DNA of 64,000 nucleotides from Segetibacter sp. 3557_3 (GCF_004354985.1 NZ_SMSK01000009.1:184275-248274), one strand, 5' to 3'. Counted from the stretch's first letter, positions 48,168-58,190 are shown. Translations and numbers: made by a program. Notes: generated by a model from the letters alone, not told the origin.

Positions 48168-48874
48168 TCAGCTTGCAAATTATATTATCCGCCTTTGCAC
48201 TCGGCTTGCTGAGTAGTTTTCATTGTGTGGGCATGTGCGGTGCAATAGCTTTTTCACTACCAACACAGCACCTTAATAACCGCGGCAAGGTGGCCGGCAT
48301 ATTGCTTTATAATGGCGGCCGCATCATTACTTATAGTTCTTTGGGCGTTATTTTTGGCGCCGTTGGTAGAACAATCTATTTGGGTGGATTCCAGCAATGG
48401 TTTTCGATTATTGCCGGTGTACTTATCCTGTTGATCCTTGTGCAAAGCATGTTACCCACACCGGTTTTACACCTGCCCGGTTTTAAAAAAATGAACTTGT
48501 TTGTTCAACATTTGATCGGTGGATTTTTACGTAATCCAACATTTGGTGGCATGTTGTTATTAGGTATGGCCAATGGTCTTTTACCGTGTGGACTGGTGTA
48601 CCTCGCGCTTACTGGTGCCGTGTCTACCGGAAGCATCAGTGACGCATCGGCTTTTATGGCGGCTTTTGGATTAGGCACAATGCCAGCCATGTTCCTGCTC
48701 TCGTACTTCGGTTTCTTAATCAGCATCGCTACACGTAATACCATTAAGAAAGCGGTTCCTTTTGCGATTGCCCTAATGGGAATTTTACTTATTGCTAGGG
48801 GGCTTGGGTTAGGAATCCCCTGGCTGAGTCCGGCGTTCACCAATCATGCAGCAGAAATCATCGATTGCCATTGA
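48164..48874 (+). CDS. DsbD_2/TauE-SafE-like membrane protein linked to oxidase assembly
   Basis: The start is ATG at 48164, overlapping the ccoH stop by four bases; an ATG 51 bases upstream lies within ccoH. The 236 residues have about six helices and the conserved motif SSFHCVGMCGAIAFSLP near residue 15, with two Cys that could carry copper or thiol chemistry. Proteins of this kind (PF13386) follow ccoGH in many bacteria and are often labelled sulfite exporters, but a role in metal handling for the oxidase is more likely from context. Confidence 0.88.
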   Translation: MISLQIILSAFALGLLSSFHCVGMCGAIAFSLPTQHLNNRGKVAGILLYNGGRIITYSSLGVIFGAVGRTIYLGGFQQWFSIIAGVLILLILVQSMLPTPVLHLPGFKKMNLFVQHLIGGFLRNPTFGGMLLLGMANGLLPCGLVYLALTGAVSTGSISDASAFMAAFGLGTMPAMFLLSYFGFLISIATRNTIKKAVPFAIALMGILLIARGLGLGIPWLSPAFTNHAAEIIDCH

Positions 48875-48967
48875 CGGAGTCAACATGCGGCTCATCTTCT
48901 ATCACCATCTTAATTGAATATACATCTGCAACCCAATATCATCAATGATCCTAAACAATCGAATTAC

Positions 48968-49315
48968 ATGAACCATATAAAAGGCAAATCCATTTTGCTG
49001 GCTTGCGTCGTGTTCACCTGTGTAATGGTAAAGGCCTGTATGAACAAACCCGCAGAGAGTATATCAACAGACTCCAGCGCAAATGCAGGACCGTTTGACA
49101 CTACCGCCGCACAGGTGGTTTTGGCGCCGCATGATTCGCTGGCAATAGCCGTACGCGACGTAATTGCCAGGTACCCCGGTGTAGCAGCAGAGGTACATAA
49201 TGGCGAGGTTACCCTTACCGGGAACATAGAAGGAAAAAAGATACAATACCTGGTTACCGACATCACTACGCTCAGGCCAAAAAAACTTGTCAACCAGCTT
49301 AAGGTTTACGAATAA
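48968..49315 (+). CDS. BON-domain lipoprotein
   Basis: 115 residues from the ATG at 48968; a start 54 bases upstream would add a leader that hides the signal peptide. Hydrophobic segment then Cys (ACVVFTCVMVKACMN) suggests a lipoprotein. The C-terminal 65 residues are a BON domain (ALAIAVRDVIARYPGVAAEV, then GEVTLTGNI), a fold that binds phospholipid membranes or other envelope proteins. It lies 94 bases after the oxidase locus on the same strand, so co-expression is possible but unproven. Confidence 0.82.
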   Translation: MNHIKGKSILLACVVFTCVMVKACMNKPAESISTDSSANAGPFDTTAAQVVLAPHDSLAIAVRDVIARYPGVAAEVHNGEVTLTGNIEGKKIQYLVTDITTLRPKKLVNQLKVYE

Positions 49316-49773
49316 ATTGCACCCAGCAGGAATGCTTTAATTCGACTAAATCTAGTATTAGATGAACCCGGCTCAACATGAGCGCGCAGACCATTGTTGT
49401 GCTCAATAATATAAGCCCACCGGCTCAAAGGAGTGGTTAATTGAACAATCACCCGCATGGGGTAAGGAAAACTTTGTACTTACTGTTACATTGTTAGCGC
49501 CCCTCATTTGACTTCTATCAAACGGGGTGATATAGGGGCACCACCGTAACAAATTATTAATGGAAGAAGGCACAAAACATTTACCTCTTGTTAGCGCTTT
49601 AACTCCAGTGGCCAAAACAAAAAACCTTCGATTACTCGAAGGTTGATGTGCACTGGTCAACTGGTATAGTTGAGCATAGCGTTTGGCCACTTAAACATGC
49701 ACCTTTGCTGGAACTGATCCGCTTTGTTGGCCTACAGAACATTTGCAAAAGCGCACTGGCAACAACCAGCATC
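49316..49773. other. Gap between convergent genes
   Basis: About 460 bases with no gene supported. It carries the minus-strand terminator at 49617-49644. A 95-codon minus-strand frame (49403-49690) overlaps that terminator and is rejected. Confidence 0.45.
49617..49644 (-). terminator. Probable terminator of the methyltransferase gene
   Basis: aaccttcga (49623-49631) pairs with tcgaaggtt (49636-49644) around ttac. An A-rich run to the left (caaaaa up to 49624) gives a U-tract on the minus strand. It is 130 bases beyond the minus-strand stop. Confidence 0.75.
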
Positions 49774-50586
49774 CTACCGCTTAACCGTCACCCGCAGAAA
49801 TGTTGCGGGTATTGATGTTGCATTTTCGCGTCCGCTCTGGTTTTGGCTGATGAATAAAGCCTCCAGCTCTTGTTGCAGTTGCGCTGCCTTCCCGTTCTTT
49901 TCAGCCGCTTCAAAGGCATTCATTGTTGGTCCATAGTAATCTTTAAACCTGCCTAAAAAGTTGGCTGGCGACAATGGTCCGCTGAACGTAAATGTTTCCT
50001 TTGAAAAGGAGATGTTTTCTTTGGGCACACCGGCAGCTTCAAAACGCTCGATCACGTTGCTTTCCACACCCCACAACATCGGGCTTATAAATCCCTCTGG
50101 TGGAGCAGGCGTATAAGCGGAACTGATCTTTAGTATTTGTGCTACCAGGGTTGGATCACCTGGTATCCAGTTGCCCATTACTATTCTTCCACCCCTTTTG
50201 GTAACACGAACCATTTCTTTTGCTACATCAAATGGTTTCGGTGCAAACATGGCTCCGAAGATGCTTACCACAAGGTCGAAAGATTCATCTTCAATCCCCT
50301 CAAGGTTTGTGGCATCTCCCTCCTGGATACTGCAATTGGAAAGTCCTTCTTCCTTTATTCGTTTGTTACCTGCTGCTACAAGGTTGCTCGCTATATCTAC
50401 ACCCAGAACATCAGCTCCCAATTTTGCTGCTGGTATGGCGGTTGTGCCATCACCGCAGCCAAGGTCAAGAACTTTAATCCCTTTTGCTATTCCCAGTTTA
50501 TCTACTAATGCGGTGCCGCTTTCCCGCATGGTTTCGGCAAGGCGGGTAAAATCGCCTTTTTCCCATAATGCTTTGTTTGGATTCAT
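49774..50586 (-). CDS. Class I SAM-dependent methyltransferase
   Basis: 270 residues. The Rossmann methyltransferase motifs are clear: motif I VLDLGCGDGTTAIPAA (about 40-55), motif II GADVLGVDIA, motif III EGDATNLEG, and motif IV FDLVVSIFGAMFAPKP, followed by GGRIVMGNW. This is the UbiE/Methyltransf_11 type. The C-terminal region (VIERFEAAGVPKENISFSKETF) matches proteins annotated as SAM-dependent methyltransferases of unknown substrate. It stands alone on the minus strand with its own terminator. Confidence 0.9.
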   Translation of the reverse strand: MNPNKALWEKGDFTRLAETMRESGTALVDKLGIAKGIKVLDLGCGDGTTAIPAAKLGADVLGVDIASNLVAAGNKRIKEEGLSNCSIQEGDATNLEGIEDESFDLVVSIFGAMFAPKPFDVAKEMVRVTKRGGRIVMGNWIPGDPTLVAQILKISSAYTPAPPEGFISPMLWGVESNVIERFEAAGVPKENISFSKETFTFSGPLSPANFLGRFKDYYGPTMNAFEAAEKNGKAAQLQQELEALFISQNQSGRENATSIPATFLRVTVKR

Positions 50587-50852
50587 TTTATTAAGATTTA
50601 AAGGTGCAAGCTAAACAGCCGTGGAGCCTTTTGGGAAGCGGGTTTCCAAACGGCAGCAATTACCAGGTTGAAACGCTTTAAAATATTGTTTTGCAAATTG
50701 TTATTGTTGTAAAACCCTCAGCGCCTTTTACCTACCGGCAGCGAAGAACCCGCAAAATCATCAGTGCTTACACCAACTATTGATCATTCCGGGTGATCGC
50801 GTTGCGCTACCGGGCACCATTAGGCCGCAGCATTTTAAACAACGAAATTTAA
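50587..50852. other. Gap upstream of the methyltransferase
   Basis: About 265 bases without a gene. It borders the gene fragment at 50853-51044 and should hold the methyltransferase promoter. Confidence 0.4.
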
Positions 50853-51044
50853 GATGCCTTTGCTGATGAATCTTTTAATCCGGAAACTGCTGATGCCATG
50901 ATTGCAAAAGATGAACGAAATGCGACGCAACCGGGGTATCGGCTGTATTCAAATGCCTGGTCCCAAAAAATCAATTGGGTAAACGAAGCATCTCCCGGGC
51001 ACAATACTTTTTATTTAGCCAACTATTGGTTTATCAGCCCATGA
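50853..51044 (+). pseudogene. Possible gene fragment (C-terminal end only)
   Basis: A plus-strand frame of 63 codons runs from a stop at 50850 to a TGA at 51042 and reads like protein (ESFNPETADAMIAKDERN, then PGYRLYSNAWSQKINWV and NTFYLANYWFISP). It has no good start codon at its beginning and no recognised domain. It looks like the surviving end of a decayed gene next to the regulator operon. It could be a chance open frame. Confidence 0.35.
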
Positions 51045-51046
51045 AA

Positions 51047-51805
51047 TTAATATTTAAAAACGTCTTTTACAAGCACCAGGAACTCGTCTTTTCGTCGCCG
51101 GCTGATTTCAATTTCGGCACCATCTGACATGATTACCTGGCCGCCCTCGCCGCGGATATATTCTTTTATGTGGAGCAGGTTGATGAGATAAGATTTATGC
51201 ACGCGAAGAAAGGTTGTTCCCTTAAGCAGGTTATCATAGTCGAGCAATGGTTTGGAAACGGTAACCGTTTTACCATCCACCAAATGAAAGATTGTGTAGC
51301 TGCGTTCTGCTTCGCAATAAATAATTTCTCCGAGTTTAACCACCGTAAAGCCTTTGAACGTAGGCAGGCAAAGCCGCATGTTACCGGGCTGTCCGGCATT
51401 AAAAAGATTGTGTAACAGCGCCGAAGACTGTTCATCCTTCTCCCCTTCTGACAGCCGCTTTGTTACCCTTGCAACGGCTTCTACCAGGCGGTCTTCATCA
51501 ACAGGTTTTAAGATATAATCGGCTGCACTAAACTGCAGCGCCTGTAACATGTACTCGTTGTAAGCCGTTACAAATACCACTTCAAAATCAGGCTTGCCCA
51601 TTTCAGTCAATAATTCGATCCCTGTTTTACCGGGCATTTGAATGTCGAGAAATACGACATCCGGCTGGAGCCTGCCAATTAACTCACCGGCTGAGTCGGC
51701 GTTGACTGCGGTGCCTACAATATGCACCTGCGGACAATGCCGTTCAAGTAATTTCTGCAGGGTGCGAATACCATCAGCTTCGTCGTCAACAAGAATGGCT
51801 TTCAT
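51047..51805 (-). CDS. LytTR-family response regulator
   Basis: 252 residues. The receiver domain has VDDEADG at the start, the phospho-acceptor Asp in VVFLDIQMPG near residue 55, and FVTAYNEYMLQAL and ADYILKPVDEDRL. The C-terminal LytTR DNA-binding domain (about 150-250) shows IIYCEAERSYTIFHLVDGK and LRVHKSYLINLLHIKEY. It overlaps the sensor kinase by four bases, so the two form a pair. No target sites were identified. Confidence 0.94.
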   Translation of the reverse strand: MKAILVDDEADGIRTLQKLLERHCPQVHIVGTAVNADSAGELIGRLQPDVVFLDIQMPGKTGIELLTEMGKPDFEVVFVTAYNEYMLQALQFSAADYILKPVDEDRLVEAVARVTKRLSEGEKDEQSSALLHNLFNAGQPGNMRLCLPTFKGFTVVKLGEIIYCEAERSYTIFHLVDGKTVTVSKPLLDYDNLLKGTTFLRVHKSYLINLLHIKEYIRGEGGQVIMSDGAEIEISRRRKDEFLVLVKDVFKY

Positions 51806-54800
51806 GATTTATAGTTTGTATTGATTAAATTAAGTGCTAGCACCGCTTTGGTTCCCTCTTCGCCATCAGGGGTGGACCAATTTTCCAATTGAAGGGTGCA
51901 TTGTGTCTGGTACTTCTCATTGATCAGGCGGATGCGTTTATGGAGGTTTTCAAGACCCACCGATCGATGCAGTGGTCGTTGCTTTAACCTGAGCTTTTCT
52001 GAACGGGTAACACCTATGCCATTATCGGTTACCGTGCAAACAACTTTATGGTCGTGGCGGGTGAAGGCGATGCCTACCCGTTTGTCTTTTTCAGAATGCA
52101 TCAATCCATGCCATATTGCATTTTCAACCAGGGGCTGGATCATCATGGACGGCAACAAAGTATCCTCGGGATCCAGTGTTTCGTCTGCCCGGATGCTGTA
52201 GGTAAACGACTCGCCAAAACGCAGTTGTTCCATAGCGAGATAATTCCGGATGTACTCCATGTTTTCATCAAGGGTTACAAAAATTTCTTTTGAATGCTCC
52301 AGGGTCATGCGGATCATCAGCGCGAACTTGCTCAGGTAGCGCGAAGCCATATCGTTGTCTTCATCGAGGATCATACGCTTGATGCTGTTGAGCGCATTAA
52401 AAACAAAATGCGGGTTCATCTGCGCCTGTAGTGCAGACAGGCGAGCCTCTGCCAACTGTTCGTTAATGGTTGCCAATTCCATTTGCTTTACCTCGAGTGA
52501 CTGCTCCGATTCCAGCTGCTTTAATTTATTGCCAATGAGTGTGGCAATGGTGGTGAGTATCTTAAGATCCCGGTCGTTAAAATAACCCAGCTGGTGATGT
52601 TCGGAATCGATGACCCCCAGTAATTCATTGTTGTGCAGAATGGGTACGGTGATTTCGCTCAAGCGAAACAAATCATCTACCCGGTAACGGCTATCCAGCC
52701 TCGTATCTTCGATGAGGACCGGTTCTTTGGTAAGCATAACATGGCCGACAACTCCCTGCCCGGACACTACTTCGAAGGGATCGTTGGTCATCATACCCGG
52801 CGCTCCTTTTGGTCCGAAGGCTGCCTTTTGTACCATCCTGGTTTTATCCTCGCTCCATCCATACAAAATGCACTCCTCATAATCCATTCTGCCGATAAGG
52901 TTTTGCGCAACATCCCATAATACTTCTTCAGCGGTCTTTTTACCGGCAAGCGAACTGGAGAAATAATTTGTAATCTGCTCCAGTTCGAACCGGCTCTTAT
53001 AATTGTCAGCCTTCAAGCGTTCGAGCTCGGTTTTGGATTTTTCTTTACGCCTTACAATCCCGGTACGCCAACGGATTAGCCCATAGATAAACGCAATTGC
53101 CGCTATTGCCGCAAGTACCCTGAACCATATTGTTCCCCAAAATGGTGGCAATACCGTCAGCTGCAATTCGGCAACCTGTGGCGGCCATGGGTTGTTGGGT
53201 ACAGCTACTTTTACCTGTATACGATGCTTTCCGGCAGATAAGTTTGAAATGCTGAATGATGGCCCGGTACCCATATCGGTCCAGCCGGTATCACCATCTT
53301 CAATCACCCGGTAAGCGTAGCGCTGCAACGGCCCGTCGTAAAAGTTGATGCTACCCACATTGATGCGAAGCTCTTTGTCGCGCCAGTTTGTTTGCAGCTG
53401 TTGTCCCGGAAGATAAACCGTTTGTAAGCCACCAATTACCACGCTTTCGATAAAGGTTGCCGGAGCTCTTTTTGGTTGCAATAAGGCAGCGGGATTAAAA
53501 CGTACGAGGGCTGTTGAATAACCCAGGTACATTTGTTTATCAACGGTGTCATAAAAAAAGCGGCAACCCGGCGCGATTGGCAGATCGGGAAAACCATTGT
53601 GCGGACCAAAAGTTGCAATGCGCCCTGTTTTCAACTGCAGGCAGGCCACGCCCGAAGGGCAGGCGATCCAGAGTTGATCGTTAACGTTTAGCAGGGCAAT
53701 TACATTGTTATCCGGTAAGCCATTGCGGGTAGTAAAATGCCTGAACTTTTTTAATTGCTTCTGGTAACAAATCAATCCATTGTTGGGACTGTTGAACCAC
53801 AAGTTGTCGTTTTGGTCAAATGCCATTGCTGCTACCTGCCTGTCGGGCATCTTAATAAAAGGAAAGGAATCGATCAGGGCATCTAATTGCCCTGTAGCCC
53901 CGTTGTAGCGGGCTATACCATGACTGGCCATCCATATAGCGTGTTGCCTGTCCTCAGCAAGGTATACCGGCAGGTTGATGAGATTGTTTTGGAGGGGCAA
54001 TATGTTTAGCTGTCGCGTACCCGGTATGTAGGTAGCCAAATTTGCGGAGCCTGAGATCCATACTTTACCCGCATGATCAGTTTTAATGTCGTTGATCCAA
54101 TCCAGGGAGTCTACATTGCCGGGAAACAAGGGTATAGTTGTATGGCGGCGGGTATCAAAGCCAATCAGCCCACCGTATGTACCGAGTAAGAATGCTGCGT
54201 TACCAATGGGTGCAATGTTGGTAACCGAGTTAAGCGCAGCAATACTTTCACTTAAATGGATCCGGGTTTCGTATGCTAATGTTTTCCGGTTGAATACCAA
54301 CAGCCCTGCCCCACCAAGATTACCAACGTACACTTTATCGGGCGAGAGATATATCGCCGATAAACGGACCATGGGTACGGAGTCGATCAGCCTTTGTGGT
54401 AACCCTTCAAATTGCACCATTGCTGTTTGATGATCCTGCCGAAATAAACCTTTGTTGGTGCCGATCCATAGCTGGCCGTCTTTATCTTTCAGCAATGCAT
54501 GGCATAAGTAAGCGGGGAAATGTTTTTCATCTTCCATTTTTACCGCACCGGTCCGCGGATTTAAATGCAAAGCGTAAAACCCGGCATTGTGACCGGTGAG
54601 ATAATGCAACGTATCGCTTACCGAATAAAGCCTGCTGCGATAATGAAATGCTGACGGGTTTAATTCAAACGTGAGCCGTGAGCATTTTTGTTGCCCCGTG
54701 GCAGTGTTGAGATAATATAGGCTGTCGGAAGCTTGCTTCAGCACGAAGAACTTTCCTGGCGCCGGTTGTAGAAACAAATACGAACGATGGTCGCGCCCGA

Positions 54801-55467
54801 TTAGTGCAAATATTGGTGCGTCTGTTGCAAGCGCTTTCCGGATGATCTGTTTTGTTTTATCGTAAAGGAACAGACCTTCGCCTGACACTATCAGTAACCG
54901 ATGCGCATCAAAATCAAACAGCTTGCCGCCAAAGTGAAAATGGGTGTTTTTTAATTCATCTTCCCGGTAATAATCAAAACGCCAGACCAACTTATAGTCG
55001 CGAAAATGATAAAGTCCTGAACGGGTAAGCAGGTAAATGTTCCCATCGTTGTCGGCCTTTACCCCATGAATGGTGTTGAATTTATACAGGTACTGCTGCC
55101 GTTTATAAGGGACAAACAGGTTTCTTGATTTGCCGGTTTTGGTATCGATAATGTGTAGACCTGACGAACTGTAAAAAGCAAGCCGGTAATCATCCAGCCA
55201 TGAGGCGCCGGTAAGGTCTTCGGAGCCGGGCGAGGTACTATCATCTGTGCTGTGGAACTGTACAAAACGGCTGCCATCGAAGCGGTTAATGCCCGATGGT
55301 GTGGCCAGCCACAGGTAACCACGTTTGTCCTGATGGATGGCTGTTATCTCGTTAGCGGAAAGCCCTGCTTTGGTGCTGTAGCGCGCAAAATCATTTTCCA
55401 CCAACGGCTGACCCGTAAGCTGCAGGATGGAAAAACACAGCAGAGAAAACAATGCCTGGTACTTCAT
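51802..55467 (-). CDS. Propeller-sensing LytS-type histidine kinase with GAF domain
   Basis: The start is set at the ATG at 55467, which gives a signal peptide (YQALFSLLCFSILQLTG); 60 bases of in-frame leader upstream do not. The 1221 residues contain a two-bladed periplasmic sensor of Reg_prop repeats (ITAIHQDKRGYLWLATPSGI, KDGQLWIGTNKGLF, and many others). A Y_Y_Y domain follows, then a membrane helix (VLAAIAAIAFIYGLI), a coiled coil, a cytoplasmic GAF domain (about 895-1010) and a LytS/His_kinase domain (QAQMNPHFVFNALNSI, His as phospho-acceptor; ATPase region SMMIQPLVENAIWHG). Propeller plus GAF suggests it integrates an outside polymer signal with an inside small-molecule signal. It is paired with the LytTR regulator. 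Confidence 0.93.
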   Translation of the reverse strand: MKYQALFSLLCFSILQLTGQPLVENDFARYSTKAGLSANEITAIHQDKRGYLWLATPSGINRFDGSRFVQFHSTDDSTSPGSEDLTGASWLDDYRLAFYSSSGLHIIDTKTGKSRNLFVPYKRQQYLYKFNTIHGVKADNDGNIYLLTRSGLYHFRDYKLVWRFDYYREDELKNTHFHFGGKLFDFDAHRLLIVSGEGLFLYDKTKQIIRKALATDAPIFALIGRDHRSYLFLQPAPGKFFVLKQASDSLYYLNTATGQQKCSRLTFELNPSAFHYRSRLYSVSDTLHYLTGHNAGFYALHLNPRTGAVKMEDEKHFPAYLCHALLKDKDGQLWIGTNKGLFRQDHQTAMVQFEGLPQRLIDSVPMVRLSAIYLSPDKVYVGNLGGAGLLVFNRKTLAYETRIHLSESIAALNSVTNIAPIGNAAFLLGTYGGLIGFDTRRHTTIPLFPGNVDSLDWINDIKTDHAGKVWISGSANLATYIPGTRQLNILPLQNNLINLPVYLAEDRQHAIWMASHGIARYNGATGQLDALIDSFPFIKMPDRQVAAMAFDQNDNLWFNSPNNGLICYQKQLKKFRHFTTRNGLPDNNVIALLNVNDQLWIACPSGVACLQLKTGRIATFGPHNGFPDLPIAPGCRFFYDTVDKQMYLGYSTALVRFNPAALLQPKRAPATFIESVVIGGLQTVYLPGQQLQTNWRDKELRINVGSINFYDGPLQRYAYRVIEDGDTGWTDMGTGPSFSISNLSAGKHRIQVKVAVPNNPWPPQVAELQLTVLPPFWGTIWFRVLAAIAAIAFIYGLIRWRTGIVRRKEKSKTELERLKADNYKSRFELEQITNYFSSSLAGKKTAEEVLWDVAQNLIGRMDYEECILYGWSEDKTRMVQKAAFGPKGAPGMMTNDPFEVVSGQGVVGHVMLTKEPVLIEDTRLDSRYRVDDLFRLSEITVPILHNNELLGVIDSEHHQLGYFNDRDLKILTTIATLIGNKLKQLESEQSLEVKQMELATINEQLAEARLSALQAQMNPHFVFNALNSIKRMILDEDNDMASRYLSKFALMIRMTLEHSKEIFVTLDENMEYIRNYLAMEQLRFGESFTYSIRADETLDPEDTLLPSMMIQPLVENAIWHGLMHSEKDKRVGIAFTRHDHKVVCTVTDNGIGVTRSEKLRLKQRPLHRSVGLENLHKRIRLINEKYQTQCTLQLENWSTPDGEEGTKAVLALNLINTNYKS

Positions 55468-55930
55468 ATCAAAGTGCGGATAACTGCTTAAAGTTAGAAA
55501 GCTTCCGTCGTAAATCTTAGCGTACATCAGTGTTACCCCTCTTTACCCGCCGATGGGTAAACCGGTGCTGCCATTCATCTGGCCAAAGCCGCATCGGGAA
55601 AAAGCAGGAGATAAAATAAAGTTTTACGACCGTTTTCCGCTGGGAAGAAAAAAGTTGCCGGTCGGAAGAACGCCCCCACAACGGCATTTGCCCAATATAT
55701 GTTTGTACCGGATTACAGCGCAACCCTGCGCGGCAGCATAGCCTAAAGCGCAAGGGCGATACAACTTAAAAAAGTTATCTGCTTGCCTGTACTCCCGCAG
55801 AACTACGGGTACCACTTCATCAAAGTAACCAAGAAGGCCCGGAGGAGCTGCGGTTGTGGATAGACCAGGACGACGGGAGAATGGCCTTGAAATCTGCACC
55901 GCGCAATAACACACCAATAAATAATCCTTT
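55468..55930. other. Divergent promoter region between sensor kinase and methyltransferase
   Basis: About 460 bases without a gene supported. Open frames here are antisense or continuations of the neighbouring reading frames and have no protein features. The promoters of the two divergent genes should be here. Confidence 0.45.
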
Positions 55931-56719
55931 ATGAACATACCAACCAAATTGGTACAGGGAAGGCTATGGAGCAGCGCACCGGCGCAATGGGCAAGATACC
56001 ACGAACCCTCATTTATACCGATGTATGCATACGTACTGGAGCAAATACCGCTGAATGAAGAACACATGTTGCTGGATGCAGGCTGTGGCGCGGGCTTGTT
56101 TTTGAGCATGGCATCGGCGACCGGCGCCGAAGTGCATGGGGTTGACGCTGCTCCCGGTATGCTGGCCATTGCCAGGGGCCGGGCAATGGCTGCCGCGCTG
56201 CTACCTGAGGACCTGGAGGCACTACCGTTTATCGACGGCACTTTCGATGTGGTTACCGGCTTTAATGCTTTCGAGTATGCGGGCACTTTTGAAAACGCGA
56301 TAGCAGAGGCAAGGCGGGTGGTAAAACGCCATGGGATCGTAGTGATAGGAATGCCGGATGTTGTACAATGCCCGTCAGCAAGCATTTTAAAGGCCATAAC
56401 GGACCTTAATGCGCCTGGTGCTAAAACTTACACCGTTGATCATGCAATGAGCCGGGAAAGCGGGCAGGATGCGTTTTATATAGCCGCAGGATTAAGGCTC
56501 CGCAGCACCCAAACCATCTCCTGTCCACTATCGTTCAACAGCAACCATGAATTACTTGAAGGTTTCTTGTGTATGGCGCCATGCGCCGCAGCAATAGAAA
56601 AGGTAGGCGAAGAAGCGGTTAGGAACTGTATTCTCCACCAGGCGCAGCCCTATAATATCGCGGATGAGATGTACTACCTGAAAAACCACGCTACGGTTTT
56701 CATAACCGAAAAGATATAA
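55931..56719 (+). CDS. Class I SAM-dependent methyltransferase
   Basis: 262 residues with motif I LLDAGCGAGLFLSMAS (about 42-57), motif II AEVHGVDAAPGML, motif III EDLEALPFIDGTFDVVTGFNAFEY and GIVVIGMPD, of the Methyltransf_11 type. The C-terminal 110 residues are unlike the neighbouring family member at 49774 and probably bind the substrate, which I cannot name. It is followed at 45 bases by the haloperoxidase-like gene on the same strand. Confidence 0.9.
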   Translation: MNIPTKLVQGRLWSSAPAQWARYHEPSFIPMYAYVLEQIPLNEEHMLLDAGCGAGLFLSMASATGAEVHGVDAAPGMLAIARGRAMAAALLPEDLEALPFIDGTFDVVTGFNAFEYAGTFENAIAEARRVVKRHGIVVIGMPDVVQCPSASILKAITDLNAPGAKTYTVDHAMSRESGQDAFYIAAGLRLRSTQTISCPLSFNSNHELLEGFLCMAPCAAAIEKVGEEAVRNCILHQAQPYNIADEMYYLKNHATVFITEKI

Positions 56720-56763
56720 TGTAAATCAACTTTTTTTCAATCCTTAAACCAAAATCAACCATC

Positions 56764-58095
56764 ATGAAACAATCATCACTTCTGATGAACAGGAATAGCA
56801 TTACCCATAAACTAGCAACGGTAATGATTGGTTCCGCGCTTTTTGTCGCCTGTGCAAAAGACAGGGACGTTTTTAACAAAAACACCGCTTCGGCACACTC
56901 CTCCGAGGTGCTCGACAAGTGGATGACGATGCAGCTTCGGCTGATGCGCAATACGCCCGGGATTACCAACCAGGGTTTTGCAAGGCCCTTTGCCTATAGC
57001 GGCATAGCAGCATTCGAGTCGCTGAAGCCGGGGCTAAACAATTCCTACCGCTGGTCGGATCGCTGGAATGGGTTAACCGGGATCCCGGTGGAGGACAAGG
57101 CTAAAAACTACTTTTTGCCGGCTAACGTTAATGCCGCGCTTGCCGAAGTAAATAAAGCACTTTTCCCTTCGGCTACTGCAACCGATAAAGCAGCCATAGA
57201 CTCGTTAGAAAATGCTTTAGCGGCAGAATACCGCAGCACACAAACAGCTGAAGTAATCGAGCACTCCAGCCAATATGGAAAGGCAGTGGGTGCGGCGGTT
57301 GTTGCCTGGGCAGCAACAGATGGTGCAAGCAATGCAAGCGCACCTTATACCGTACCAACCGGCACTGGTATGTGGCAGCCGACGGCCCCGCAATTCAGTC
57401 CGCCGATCACGCCGTATTGGGGCAATAACCGGCCGGTAATCCAGGGGAGCATCGCTGGTGCCCAGCCCCAACCGCCTGGTGCCTACTCGGCCGATCCTTC
57501 ATCACCATTTTATGCTATGGTGAAGTCGGTGTATGATGCGTCGCAAAACTTAACAACGGATCAGAAAGACATGGCGATTTTCTGGCGTGACGTACCGGGA
57601 CAAACATCACCGGGGCATTGGCTGAGCATTTTACAGGCAGCTATCCGCAGTTCTAAAAGTAAACTGGATAAAGCAGCTGAGGCTTATGCACTAACCGGCA
57701 GTGCACTCAACGACGCCCTGATTGCCTGCTTTGCGGCGAAGTATCAATACAATGTTGTACGACCCATTACCTACATCAGGGACATTATGGGGCACACAGG
57801 GTGGAACACACAGATAGGCACGCCTGCACACCCCGAGTATCCATCGGCGCATGCGTCTTTATCTGCTGCTGCAGGAGAGGTATTACAGGAGCTTTTTGGC
57901 AACCGCGGCACCATTACAGATCATACTTATGACTACATGGGCCTTGCGCCAAGGTCGTACCCATCATTTACCGCAATCGGGGAAGAGGCCGGCAGGTCGC
58001 GACTTTACGGAGGTATTCATTATACACAAAGCATCGACGCCGGTTTCGACCAGGGACGGAAGGTCGTGGCTAATATTTTCTCGAAGCACAAATAA
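56764..58095 (+). CDS. Vanadium-dependent haloperoxidase/PAP2-like lipoprotein
   Basis: 443 residues. The signal peptide ends in a lipobox (SALFVAC). The C-terminal half has the PAP2/vanadium-haloperoxidase core: KYQYNVVRPITYIRDI with the vanadate-site Arg candidate, YPSAHASLSAAAGEVL near residue 358, and YGGIHYTQSIDAG near residue 417, where the last His would be the vanadate ligand. The family includes true haloperoxidases and related phosphatases, so substrate is not certain. It lies 154 bases upstream of a DUF3455 lipoprotein with a hairpin between them. Confidence 0.9.
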   Translation: MKQSSLLMNRNSITHKLATVMIGSALFVACAKDRDVFNKNTASAHSSEVLDKWMTMQLRLMRNTPGITNQGFARPFAYSGIAAFESLKPGLNNSYRWSDRWNGLTGIPVEDKAKNYFLPANVNAALAEVNKALFPSATATDKAAIDSLENALAAEYRSTQTAEVIEHSSQYGKAVGAAVVAWAATDGASNASAPYTVPTGTGMWQPTAPQFSPPITPYWGNNRPVIQGSIAGAQPQPPGAYSADPSSPFYAMVKSVYDASQNLTTDQKDMAIFWRDVPGQTSPGHWLSILQAAIRSSKSKLDKAAEAYALTGSALNDALIACFAAKYQYNVVRPITYIRDIMGHTGWNTQIGTPAHPEYPSAHASLSAAAGEVLQELFGNRGTITDHTYDYMGLAPRSYPSFTAIGEEAGRSRLYGGIHYTQSIDAGFDQGRKVVANIFSKHK

Positions 58096-58190
58096 CCCGG
58101 GCGCCGGAAATAAGTTTAGGTGTCGGATGCTCCTCAACGGCTTTCACAGCGGCGTATTATTCGAACGACATACAATTAACCAGGATGGAA

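Noticed and set aside
55624..56397. Long minus-strand open frame (257 codons)
   Set aside because: It is antisense to the methyltransferase at 55931, whose motifs are unambiguous, and has low-complexity Ser/Ala/Pro composition.
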